From: Stichopus chloronotus
Taxonomy: Eukaryota > Echinodermata > Holothuroidea > Aspidochirotida > Stichopodidae
Assembly (NCBI GenBank): GCA_021234535.1
Contig: SFZH01000008.1
Location: forward strand, 2,356,001 to 2,420,000
Length of the DNA: 64,000 nucleotides
Direction: 5' to 3'
Shown one piece after another: positions 14,501 to 26,500 of this stretch. The notes below the pieces were generated by a model that saw only the letters and a program-made list of their open reading frames with translations, was not told the origin of the DNA and made no database searches. Numbering within the stretch: position 1 is the first letter of the stretch; every line of letters begins with the position of its first letter. Made by a program: the position numbers and the translations under genes.

Positions 14501-17500
14501 TCCGGAGACTTGCCAGCTCTTTCTGGGTCTGTTTGTTAACCAGAGATTTCTGATTCATTAGCTGGCTCTGCAGAGAGTTCACCCGTTCTTTTAGCATCTC
14601 CATCTGGCTAGCTGAATCAAGATCCTCAGTTTCTCTGTGAAGGGAGCAAGATAAACTTCCATCACATTTTTTGCTCTTAGCTCTACCTTTTGCCAAAAGT
14701 TATGAAGCAATACATGGGAAGGCTTAGAAATACAAGGTTGGATGGAGGTGGTTGGGGGGTGCAACCTGCAGTTTTCACTATATTCTGCGTAATCACAAAT
14801 AGCTACATAAGACATGTGAGCAATATGCAAATCAGATGGGAAACGAAAACGCTCTAAAATGACATGTTCAGAGCAACACAGAAGAGAATTTAAGATTTAC
14901 TGAGCAGGAAATTATTTCATTTACCAATGGAAGGTCAGATGGTCACTACGGTCTGGGATCAAACACTACAAACCATGAAGAGTATATGGGGCTGGTGGAA
15001 AAGTACGCCGTGACATCAATTGATAGAATGGGCGGGGCAATGTCCAAAATATTTCTCATAAAATCTATAATAATACAAACAACATGTCAACAAATCTGAA
15101 TCTGTTAAAAAGTCTTTTTGCATAAACACAGATCGTTTGAAGCCGCCAAAATTTTTGAAGAGGCTGACTAAGCCAATGGCATAGAAGTTGCAAAATGATA
15201 AGAGCTAGCAAACGTGCAACTAGTACGATTGTTGACCAAGTGGGTATTGATTACATAGGAAAATGCACTGGGTGATGTTATTGATTATTACTCACTCGTG
15301 GCAGCAGTCTAGGTATCATCTAGACTTTTCTCTCAACTGTGCGATATGTGTTATAAGCAAAAACAAAGACTTTACACAGCCTCATTTCACTGTATTTTAC
15401 AGGATACCTGAAATCACAGTTTCAAAATCTAGTCTCTACATCAGAGAGCTTTTAACATCAGAGAACTGCTCATACTTTGTTAATGTAAGGACAAGATTAG
15501 GGTAAGGGGGTGATGAGGAGGGGGGGCTAACAGGCAGAGGAAAATGACCAACTTCTTGTCTCTGAGAATCTGGTTATCTTGCTTCTGTTTCTGAAGTTCT
15601 TCCTCCAGGCCATCGAGGGCAGCCTGCAGCTGCAGATTTGTGGCTGAGAGCTCTTCCAGTGCTTGTCCCATGTTGCGGTTATCCTCCTGCGACAGACTCA
15701 GTTCCCTCTGAATAGACTTCACCTGAGGCGGATGGAAAAAGGGAAACGATCTCGCAAGCACTCCAAAGCAGGGATTCAACGAATGGATTTTGATGTGTCA
15801 CAAAATTGGCAATCATTTGATGAGCGAAGCCTGTATTTTCAATGGAGATACATAAAAATGCTCTTCAAAATACTTGACAATGACCCAAATATCACAAAAC
15901 AACAAATTATGGTGATTTGTAGAGGAGGGGGAAGGAGAAGCATCACAGAAGAATAAGGGGGATGTACCAACTCTGCAACCCATGAGAAAGAAAAAAGAGG
16001 TCTTCCATAAAGGTTGGTACGACTCCATCAGCTTACTGGCAAAGAATAATGAGAGCTTGTTGTACTGTGATGTAGACTCAACTCAAGCTTCCAGAATACC
16101 ACATCCTACTGACGTTCAAAGATGTTAGATTGTTATCTGCTTATGTAAAATTAGTATGCAAATAACCACTGAAGATTTATGCACATCCCCTAAAACTAAA
16201 CCACGTAGACTTTGTTATTGTTCTCACTCTCTCTCTGGGATACCCACTGACCACCACAGACATTAGTAATCCGTTGTTCCTTTGTTTCTTATGTTTTACT
16301 GTTTTTTACCTTTGTTAGCGTTTCACTCTCCTTTGACCTCTCATTGGCTTGCAGCTTCTGAAGGTTATCTCGAAGCAGATGTAGGTTTCTTTGGCTGTCT
16401 TGCCTATCCAGGATACAAACAGAAAAGGGCACCAGGGGACATGTATTGAACAATGTACTAAGGGACATGCACTGAACAGTGCTATCAGAGCCATGTGATG
16501 AACAACACACTATAATATGGGAAATTATTGGACAATGCACAAGGGAACATGCACTGAACAGTGCAATGGGGAACATGTTCTGAACAGTGCAATGGGGAAC
16601 ATGTACAGAACAGTGCAATGTGGAACATGTACTGAACAATAAAATGGGGAACGTGTACTGAACAGTGCAATGGGGAATATGTACTGAACAGTGCAATGCA
16701 GAACATGTACTGAACAATGAAATGGGGAACATGTACTGAACAGTGTAATGGGGAACATGTGCTGAAAAATGAAATGGGGGTCATTTACCGAACAATGCAC
16801 TGGAAAACATGTAATGAACTATACAATGGAGAACATTACTGAACAGTGCAATGGGGAACATGTACTGAACAGTGCGATAGGGAACAAGTACTGATCAGTG
16901 CAATGGGGAACATGCATTGATCAGTGCAATGGCGAACATTACTGAACAGTGCAATGGGGAATATTACTGAACAATGCAATGGGGAAAACGTACTGAACTA
17001 ACCAACAGCTTTAAAAAAATGCAAACAAAAAAATGCATCAGGGGTGTCTTGCTATTCAAACCAGCTTTAGAAAATAGATTTAACTTTCTTTATGAAATCT
17101 GAAATTGCATTTACAAAATTACCTTATTAATTTTATCGCAGCCCTCACACATTATGGAAGAGGTACTTTCAGAAACATGGCCAAATGCTTAATACTAAAT
17201 TTAAACTGACTCACAATAATATGCTACAGAGTGATACAAATAAGTCTCCCTTTTACTTACAGAAGCAATATAACAGTAAATAGAATGACAAAAAGCTACA
17301 CGCTAATATCTGTATCTCTTTCAAACGAATAAACCAGATGATCCCCACAATGTCTGTCACAAAATGAGGAATGAAAAATATAAAAGGATCATACAAGGAA
17401 TTTTCCTGTGAAACCGACACCCACTTGTTCCACAACAACATTGAAATTTTAACGCATTTCACGATAAATAACATTCAAGGGGCAGAATTCATAATCACAA

Positions 17501-20500
17501 TTCAAATAAATTTTTACCATTCTTTCATGATGAAATGATTATTTAATCACTGACAGAAAGGCAAATCCTACACACTAATATTAATACTAAATAAAGGGTA
17601 ACACACTAACCCCTCGTCTTTTGGTATTAAAGTGATGCAACAGTAACTTCAAAATAAAGAGATACACACTAACGTTAATACCTCTCTTGTCTAACAGATG
17701 ATAGTTCCCTGTCTTTCCTTCCAAGTTCTATCTGGAGTGCCTCGATTTGACTCTGCAGGTTGTGATGGGATGCCATGACACTGTCCAACATGGCGGCCAT
17801 TTTAGAGTGGTCTGCTTGGGCATCTGCTAAAGACTTCTGCAAGCCTGAGACCTTGAGGGAATTGGGAAAAATTTTTAAGTTGTGCTATGAAACAACTCAG
17901 ATAACAAGAAACTATAATGTTACGAGATGTCACATTTGCTAAAGCAACTACAGTATATGGTAACAAAAAACCACAGTTACAGACAAAATTATGTTAATAA
18001 AAATGGACAAAATATAGAAAAAAATATATATGCAGGGTTGGGCTAATAAGCTTTATATAACAATTTAAGATGCAAATGTACCTCTGGATATTACTTATCA
18101 TCACTGTTTCATAAATAGGTAAAGACCATCCATTTTTAACTTTAAAGTTTGGCAGATATACCATCTTTTAATATAAGTGTTTGATACTGGTGGCAGCAGA
18201 ATGAAACAAGGATACTTTTAGGCAAGTTTTAACACTTAATGTGTTAATACTTATGTATTTCTGTTTGTACTTTTGAGCACGGGTAGGTGAGCATTGGTGG
18301 GTAGATGAGATGAGCTATTTTTAGTGAAATTTGAACGACCATTTCACAAGAGACATCAAATAGTTCTGAGAGTTGGCTGAACTTTCTCCTGTTATGTTTG
18401 AAAGGGTGGCTATATCGTCAAGTAACAAAATTTAATCGACATTGAGATATTTATTTCGGAGAGTTGCCTTCGGCTTTCATCTGCAGGATAACAAATTTTA
18501 AGACCCAAAATAAAAATAAACTAAACAACTTCAACAGGTGATCATTCAGGATTGCAAGACCATCGCAAAGGTTCGCATAGTTTTCTCTTGGAAATGAAAT
18601 TATTTTACGATTCCCTCCGGCTGGCAGTGGCAGAAATTGTGAGGAAAGTGTTTGTGGAAGCCAGGGACGATGACACTTTTGGTGTCAAAAGTTTAATCTT
18701 TACATAGGATATCAGGGTAAGGTGTTACTAGCTACGCCTAAACATGAATTCCTAACAACTTTTTCATCTTTGACCAATATCTAAGTGTCTTTAAATGAAC
18801 ATGGCCACCTTTGAGGAAAGAATTTTATGAGTCAATCTTGGACAATCAACTGTGTATCCTTTTGTTTTTCTTGAAGGACACTCAATTAGAAACTGCATCA
18901 AAGTTTCCAAACAGTTCACACTCCAAATCCTTTGTTCAGTCTACAGTATCTAGTCCATGAAGTGTTTGTAAACACCTGTCATAGAATGGGGGAAAGTAAC
19001 AAGTAATGCCACTTTTGGCAGCTTGGCAAATGTTTACGATGAATAAATAACTGAATAGAACAAAGGTGATAGCGGAACAAATCAATGCAATCTTCCAAAC
19101 TGGTTTATTTCCTTGACTGTCTAGTTAGCCAGGTCCATTTTTCCATTGATAAAGGTTTCAAACTTTTCAACATGCAACATTTGAGGTCAACCATCAACAA
19201 ATCTGCACAAGAAATCTTAAAAGTTACTGTTAAGTCAAATATTTTAGAAAGACAAAGTTGTGTGGATGCTTTAGGACCATATTCAACTTTCTTAATGCCT
19301 AATATGTGGAGATAATGTTTCTCATTGGAGGGAGGGGTGGGGGTGGTGGGAAGTCTTTATATCATCTTAAATGATGATATAGGGAAATCTTTTGAGGTTA
19401 ATACAATCCCACAGCTTACCTTTATCTGCTCCTGATATTCCCTCTCATCCAGTTTATGGGATAATCCTTCTGTCTCTTTCATGGCTGCATCTCTGGCCTG
19501 GATGGCCATCTCAAAATCTCTCTCTTTCATGTCCGCTGTGTTTTGCTCCTGGAGAAAGGAGAGACATGTTGAAATGAGCAGTGATACGACAATGAAGTAC
19601 CTATTCCTCGAGGCTATTCAAACAAAATTATCCTTCTCTATTGTGACAGATTTTTTTTGTTAAATCAGCTTTTCAGCGATCATTTGCAATATTAAAGAGA
19701 TGTTTTCTTCTCTGAAAGCTGGCGTTGCAAAAGTCATCAGTTATCAGGAAACAAGGTCTGAACAATTTTCCATAAAAACCAATTTTGCAAAATTTTTTCC
19801 ACTTTCCCAAAAACCAGGTCCTTGTCCAGAGGGGTTCAGGGGGTTCAAACAAACCCCCCTACAAAATCTGGATTTCTGCTCAGCCTATGTCAGAAGGCCT
19901 ACGTTAGCAAAATATATAATGAGTTTTAATTTGTTGGTAATAGTTGTCAGGTAAAATGTTCCACTAGCAGTAAAATTGAACCCCCCCACTGAAAAAGCTG
20001 TATACGGTCCTGAAGACAAAACGTAAATATTGATCTGGCTTTCGTTACAACAGGAATTACCGTGTACATCAGTATCTCCTGTAAGAAATTATCCAACCGA
20101 TTAATATACTTGATTCCAGAAAGTTTGACTCAACTAGAAATTTCAATTTCATGGAACTGTGCACATGGTCTGTAGGGTAAACATTGGTTGATCACACAGC
20201 AGAAAATTTGGGAACCAAAAAGAAACCCCTTTTTTGGGGGGGAAAACCCCCTTTTTTTTTACCATTTTCCCCACAAACATCAATGCATCAAACTGACCAA
20301 GCCATTGTGTCAAAATGGTGTCATAGAAGATGAGCAGACACACTGGTAGAAACCTTCATCAAAATGTACTAAGTAATGCGGTAATGCATGGACGAATCTT
20401 TCCTTGCAACGAATGGTACTGATTATCTCTTACAAGTTTAAGAAAGCAAAATGAATCTTGCTGTTGCATCATATAAGATTGTTCATAAATATCACACACC

Positions 20501-23500
20501 AGTTCTCCCACAACAAACAATGGCACAAGAATGGTTTATGTCATTGGTTCTCAAAGTGATCCCTACTGCCTCCTGGGGGATTGTTGAGAAAAACCAGGTG
20601 GGTGCTAGCGAGTTTACAGGAATTAAGAGCGCATTGTCATTGACTTGGGGTGTCCTTGTGATTATGATCCATCAATTTAAAGTTAAATAGGCCTAAGACC
20701 CTCAACTCCCACCCCCCCCCACTCTTACTCTCCCTCTCCCCTCTCCGAAATAAATTTTGAGACCCAAATTATCCAAAAATGGTATTAGAAATTAAATAAT
20801 TCCACTAATAAGTCTAAGATTTTCTGCGTTTGTATTACATCGTAGCTTTGTTGTTTGTTACAGGTCTTTGTTGCTCTTGCAATCAGAAGTTAAAACAGAG
20901 ATAAAAAAATATATTGTTGAGCATCTTACTATGAATGGTAGAATAAGGAGGGGGGGTTGGGATTCAGGGCAGTTCAAGATACCGGAAAAGGGGCGGTAGT
21001 CCAAAGCAGTTTGAGAACCACTAGTCTTAATTCTCTTTCAAATGGGCAATTTACAATGTGAAACATGTTTAATCTTATTTGACAAAGACAAAAACAAATG
21101 CAAAAGAAGAAGAATAATTCAGAGGCTCCAATTTATTTGAGCTTTAAATATGGATCAATGCATCACTGGTGCATGCTGGTAAGACTTTCCCTTCTTTTCA
21201 ATTGAGAGGAATAATAAATAAACTAGTTTTGTGGTTTTGCATTTGGTCTAGATATAAGTCAGGAAGTCCATGACATCACAATATGGACAAGCACAGACAC
21301 AATACACAAAGTAATTTCAATGTGTGTTTAAGACACCATCCATTTTTTATCCGTGTTTTGAAATTGAAAACCCTCCTGTATTCATCATTTCCAGACAAAG
21401 GTATCATTTAAGAATACTTGATAGTGTGTTAAAGGGAAATAAAGGCATTTGTTTCAGAGGGATAAAAAAATCACACTTTTTAACAAATATTTGTGAACAC
21501 GAAATAAGAGATTATTCGATGCGAGGGAGGACGGTAGCCTTCTTTTCAAGAAATAAATCTCTCACAGGTCGAAAGTTGGTTTATTTGTTGTTCAAGAATA
21601 ATTTGCTCACTCAAACTTTCAAAAATTGAAATGCAGCATCTTCTGCGACTAATCACATGCATAATCTTGAAGAAATGAAGCTATGGCAGATGTTTATCGG
21701 TGAGATTGGATGGTTTAATTGCAATGGTTAAAGCTATTTTCTTTGCATGCAATGTTGGTGCATTGTAAACACCCTGTTTCCCTTTAAAGTTTAACATCGT
21801 GAGGAAAGAGCGAACAATGGATCAGAAATTATCTCAAAGCCATGGTTACCTGTCTTAGTTGTGATCGAAGCTGATGTACCAACACTTGAGAAGCTGTCAG
21901 TTCTTCATTGGTCTGTTGGAAGAAAGCAAAATATAACCAGATCAGAAAACAACAAAACAGATGACAATAACACCACAAAGCAACAACTATCTTCAGCAGG
22001 AAAAGGGAACTTCATACAAGGACACCAAAGTACTGGAAAAAGTCTTAAAAATGGAACAAAAACAGGCAACTTTCACTCTCTTCTACACGAACAAACATGA
22101 ACCAATATTTCAGACAAAAATGTCCATACATGAAAGAAACATTTTGAAAAAAACCAGAAAGCCATAAAGGCTTTGTGATTCCTTGCGACATGGTTATATT
22201 ATAACAAACATGACTTATCCACATGACAGGTATGAGAGTTACTGCAGCTACTGTTCTGGAAACAACACATTTGCCTTTAACCCAAAATAACCTTTATTTT
22301 GGTGACCTCAAATGACATTGAATGTCCAATTAAAGCAATAGGGATCACCTACCCAGTATGGGAAACCCACACATCAAGTATGACAACAGTCAACATTACC
22401 CTTCCGGAGATAATGTGTTAGCAAGGTTTGACCTCAAATGACCTTTGACCTCCACCAAAAACGATAGCAGTCTTCTACTTAGTATACACAATCCATACAT
22501 TGAGTATGACATCAGTCACAGTTATCCTTCTGGAGATAGTGTTTACAAGGGTGTCACAGTTTGACCTCTGGTGACCTCAAATGACCTTTGACCTCCACCA
22601 AAAACAATAGGGATCATCCACTCAATATAACCAACCCACACATTAAGTATGACATCAGTCACAGTTACCCTTCTAGAGATACTGTGCTTACAAGATTTTT
22701 ACAATTTGACCTCTGGTGACCTCAAATGACCTTTGACCTCCACCACAAACAAAAGGGATCATGTACTTAATATAGTAACCCACACAGTAAGTATGACATC
22801 AGTCACTGTTACCTTTCTTGAGATATCGTTTTTGCAAGTTTTTTGTATTTTAACCTCTGGTGACCTCCCATGACCTCTGACCTCCACCAAAAACAATAGC
22901 AGTCTTCTACTTAGTATATACAATCCGTACACTGAGTATGAAATTAGTCACAGTTATCCTTCTGGAGATATTGTGTTTACAAGGGTTTCACAGTTTGATC
23001 TCTAGTGACCTCAAATGACCTTTATCAACAAGAGCACAAGGGCACTCTGGTTCCTTACACAGATGGGGAGCATATAATGTTAATTATGAAGTAAAAGGGA
23101 GCACATTGCATTATTTTGTACAATAGCCTATATGGTCCATTTCTGACCATGAACTCTCACTTTTGTAACATAAAATCTGTAGAGAGAGAAACATACTTCA
23201 TGCTTCTATAAAATGGCCCATTTCAGACATTGGACCCCAAACATGACAAACATGCACCCACATGGAACCACTTCCATAGCACTAATGTGACCAACTTTCA
23301 ACAGTGTTACATACAATCTGTAAGAGAAGAAGTATTTTGCATGATTTCACAACAGCTTAGGGGCACTATGGTTCCTTGTACTTGGAATATACATACTGTA
23401 AAATGATATGCCTGAGTTCATAAATATCAAAGAAGTCATTTTAATTAATGCAATGAATTGAAGATGTTGATTTCTGCAATATACAGCAATATCCCATTCA

Positions 23501-26500
23501 TTTTACAAAACACAAACAGCTGTGCATTTCTCATTTCAAGAAGCAGCTCTGCAAATTGCAATATGGCTTATCCCATCTATGCCCCTTTAAAGTCCAATAA
23601 ACTGATAGTATGCCCTGGAGGGAACTACTGGGGTATAGTTTAAACTGGTAAGAATACCAACTGACTTATTTTCGTTCATTGTTACCTGCCCACCTCACTA
23701 ATTGAAAAGACACTTACATGAATGCACACATTAGCACTCAGGCACGAGGAGGTAAACTGATCCAGCCAAAACTTGTCTGGTGTGACCACCTACAGTAGTG
23801 CAAACAACACTGCTTCTTTCTCATTTGATCAAGAAATTGCTAACTCAAGCAGTACTTTCATGATGCACTGGAGGGGGACTGATGGTACATATGAGCATCC
23901 ATAGCATAAGGTTTTCAGACTTTTGCCCCCAGTTCCCCCAGATGACCTTTGACCTCCACCAAAAACAATATGGCACACCTTCTCAATATGGCAAACCTAC
24001 ATACCAAGTTTGACTTTCATCGGACTTTCCCCTATTGAGTTAGAGCGTACCCAAGCAAAACAAACTTTTGCCCCCAGTTCCCCCAGATGACCTCTGACCT
24101 CCACCAAAAACAATAGGGCACACCTTCTCAATATGGCAAACCTACATACCAAGTTTGACTTTCATCGGACTTTCCTCTATTGAGTTATAGCGTACCCAAG
24201 CAAAACAGACTTTTGCCCCCAGTCCCCCCAGATGACCTTTGACCTCCACCAAAAACAATAGGGCACACCTTCTCAATATGGCAAACCTACATACCAAGTT
24301 TGACTTTCATCGGACTTTCCCCTATTGAGTTACAGCGTACCTAAGCAAGTGTCACAGATGCACACACACACGCATACACACACACACCCATACGACATCA
24401 CCATCGCATAGATTCCTTCTGCCTTCGGCAAGGAATCAAAAAGTCGACACCATCTGACCAATTTGATAACCTTACACACGTACTGTGTAAAGTGTGTGAG
24501 GTAACAAAACCAGTGGTAGGATTCTGTTTAAATGCTGTCCTCCCCAAACTGCTGCTATTTTCATCTATTTTAAGTTCTTCCGCAACAGAAGCAGACAAGC
24601 AAAGGGAAAAGATTACAATGACATCATTCAGGTTTTATGGCATGTGAAAAGGATGCAAGCATTGGTAGAGCTTATTACAGAGCTTGCCAAGACATCATTG
24701 GATTTCATATAGCAAAGAAGATGAGATGAGATAAAACAAGAAGAGTTATGATAAGGTGAAAAATGAAAAGATGAGAAGCGATGACATAAAATAGAACCCT
24801 GAAATGCAGATCTCCCTCTTGTATTAATCTGTTTCACACTGTCAATATTTCCATCTTGGAACCTTTCAATTTGAGGTACAGTTCAAAAAATTTAAGTCAG
24901 TTTAAATGTCCAAATATTGACATTATTCTCTGTAATTTTTCAGGCAAAAATGAAACTGGCAGTTTGATCAAGATTTGTAACAGTGACTGATGTGTCTAAA
25001 AACATTGTACTGTAACATTTAAATTGGGAAACGATCATTACAGGTGACTCCTTTCTCCATTTTTATGAAAAGCTTGAGATTTCTCCATTTTTACGACTCA
25101 GCGACAGCGTCTTCACAGACTTATCTCATACCTAAAGAGCCTTCACATGTCAAAGAACATGGGTCCCACTGAACAAGCAGGAATAAAATTTACAACAGTT
25201 AAGAAGGGAACTTGAGAAAAAAAGACCAGCCTTTTGGAAACAAATGAGTGAGACTTTAAGGGTAAAAATCTGACAAAGAACAACTACAGAAAAATAAATG
25301 ACACAAAATTGGTGACTACAGATGGTTTGCAGATTGTATTGTGCTCTGTTTTATGAATATTAAAAAACTTTGCTGACTTGATTCAAAATATGCACCTAGT
25401 TTTACCACATTTGCTTCAATATACCATGTATTTTTTAATATTTTTGGTATTTTATCCAGTGCTCACCTTCTTGACTTGCCCTTCAAGAGCAGTTTTTGTT
25501 TTTCTGAGGTGTTTATTCTCGGTCACAGTTCTCACAGCATCTTCCACTTCTCTCTGCATGGCATTGAGCCTCTCCTGGAGTTGGCCCTTTTCATAGGCTA
25601 ATCTCTGCTTGTCTTCCATTAACTCTGCTATTGATGCTCCTACCTTCTGATGGGCGACCTGAGAGAAAGTCAAAACCATTTTTTAACATTAGCTGTGTTC
25701 CTCATTTGAGTGAGTGCTCCTCATTTGAGTGAGTGCGGTGGATCTTGATCCACCGAGATGGATCAGACTCTAATGGGAACACTGATCAACATCACTCACT
25801 CAAGATCAAAAGCCTCCGATTTCGATACACCCGCTGGCGTAGATCGGATCGTCGTGGTTATATTTTCTTCAATTATATTTTTTCTTCTATTCTATTTTTT
25901 TTTGCTGATGGAGAGAAGAATTCAATATTTCACAAGTACAAATGATTTAATAGCTCTGACCTCTTGTTCTTCTACTGCACAAATTCTCTCTTCAAGTCTT
26001 CTCTTCTCAGCCTCTGATGTTTGGATTTCTCTTTTAAGGACATCTATTTCCATCTGAAGGACAGAGTGCCAAGACAGGTACCGTAATTAATTCCCAAAAA
26101 GAGACAAGGTTAGCCAGAAAGGAGACTAACTATGAAATTGTGTAAAGCGACAAGCCCAAAATAGTTTATGAATATTCATTACAACATGATAATTGCCTCA
26201 AAATGTGAAAATGATACCATCTTCAGTATATGGGTGAAAACCATGAAACAGTCAGATTCATGCTTAAAATACAGTATCTCAGGTATGTAAGTATGTAAGA
26301 AGCTAATGAATATTAATAATCTTAATGAACATTAACACGAATATCTCAGAAGACCAAGACATTGAATAATGTTTGGTGAAAAGGTGTATACACACAACAG
26401 ACTCCAGTTGGAGCATACATGAAAAAAAGACATGTTGCTTATTTATATGACAAGAAATACATACAAGTTGCTACAACAATTGGTGCAAAGAATCACAAGC

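Larger units (their letters stand above)
19549..21849 (-). other. CCDC150 intron 10
   Basis: Carries three mobile-element-like segments listed separately (19815-20012, 20542-21023, 21429-21787) plus a poly-C/poly-T block near 20230. No exon recognised. Confidence 0.6.
21913..25466 (-). other. CCDC150 intron 9
   Basis: Carries two ~145-bp repeat arrays (22280-23030 and 23918-24350) and a CA-rich tail. The remainder is AT-rich without a recognised exon. Confidence 0.6.

Noticed and set aside
14166..14561. 131-codon plus-strand frame
   Set aside because: Opposite-strand shadow of CCDC150 exon 15.
16289..16800. Cys/Phe/His-rich minus-strand frames up to 147 codons
   Set aside because: They are read-throughs of the 26-bp minisatellite in three frames; only 16310-16403 is a real exon.
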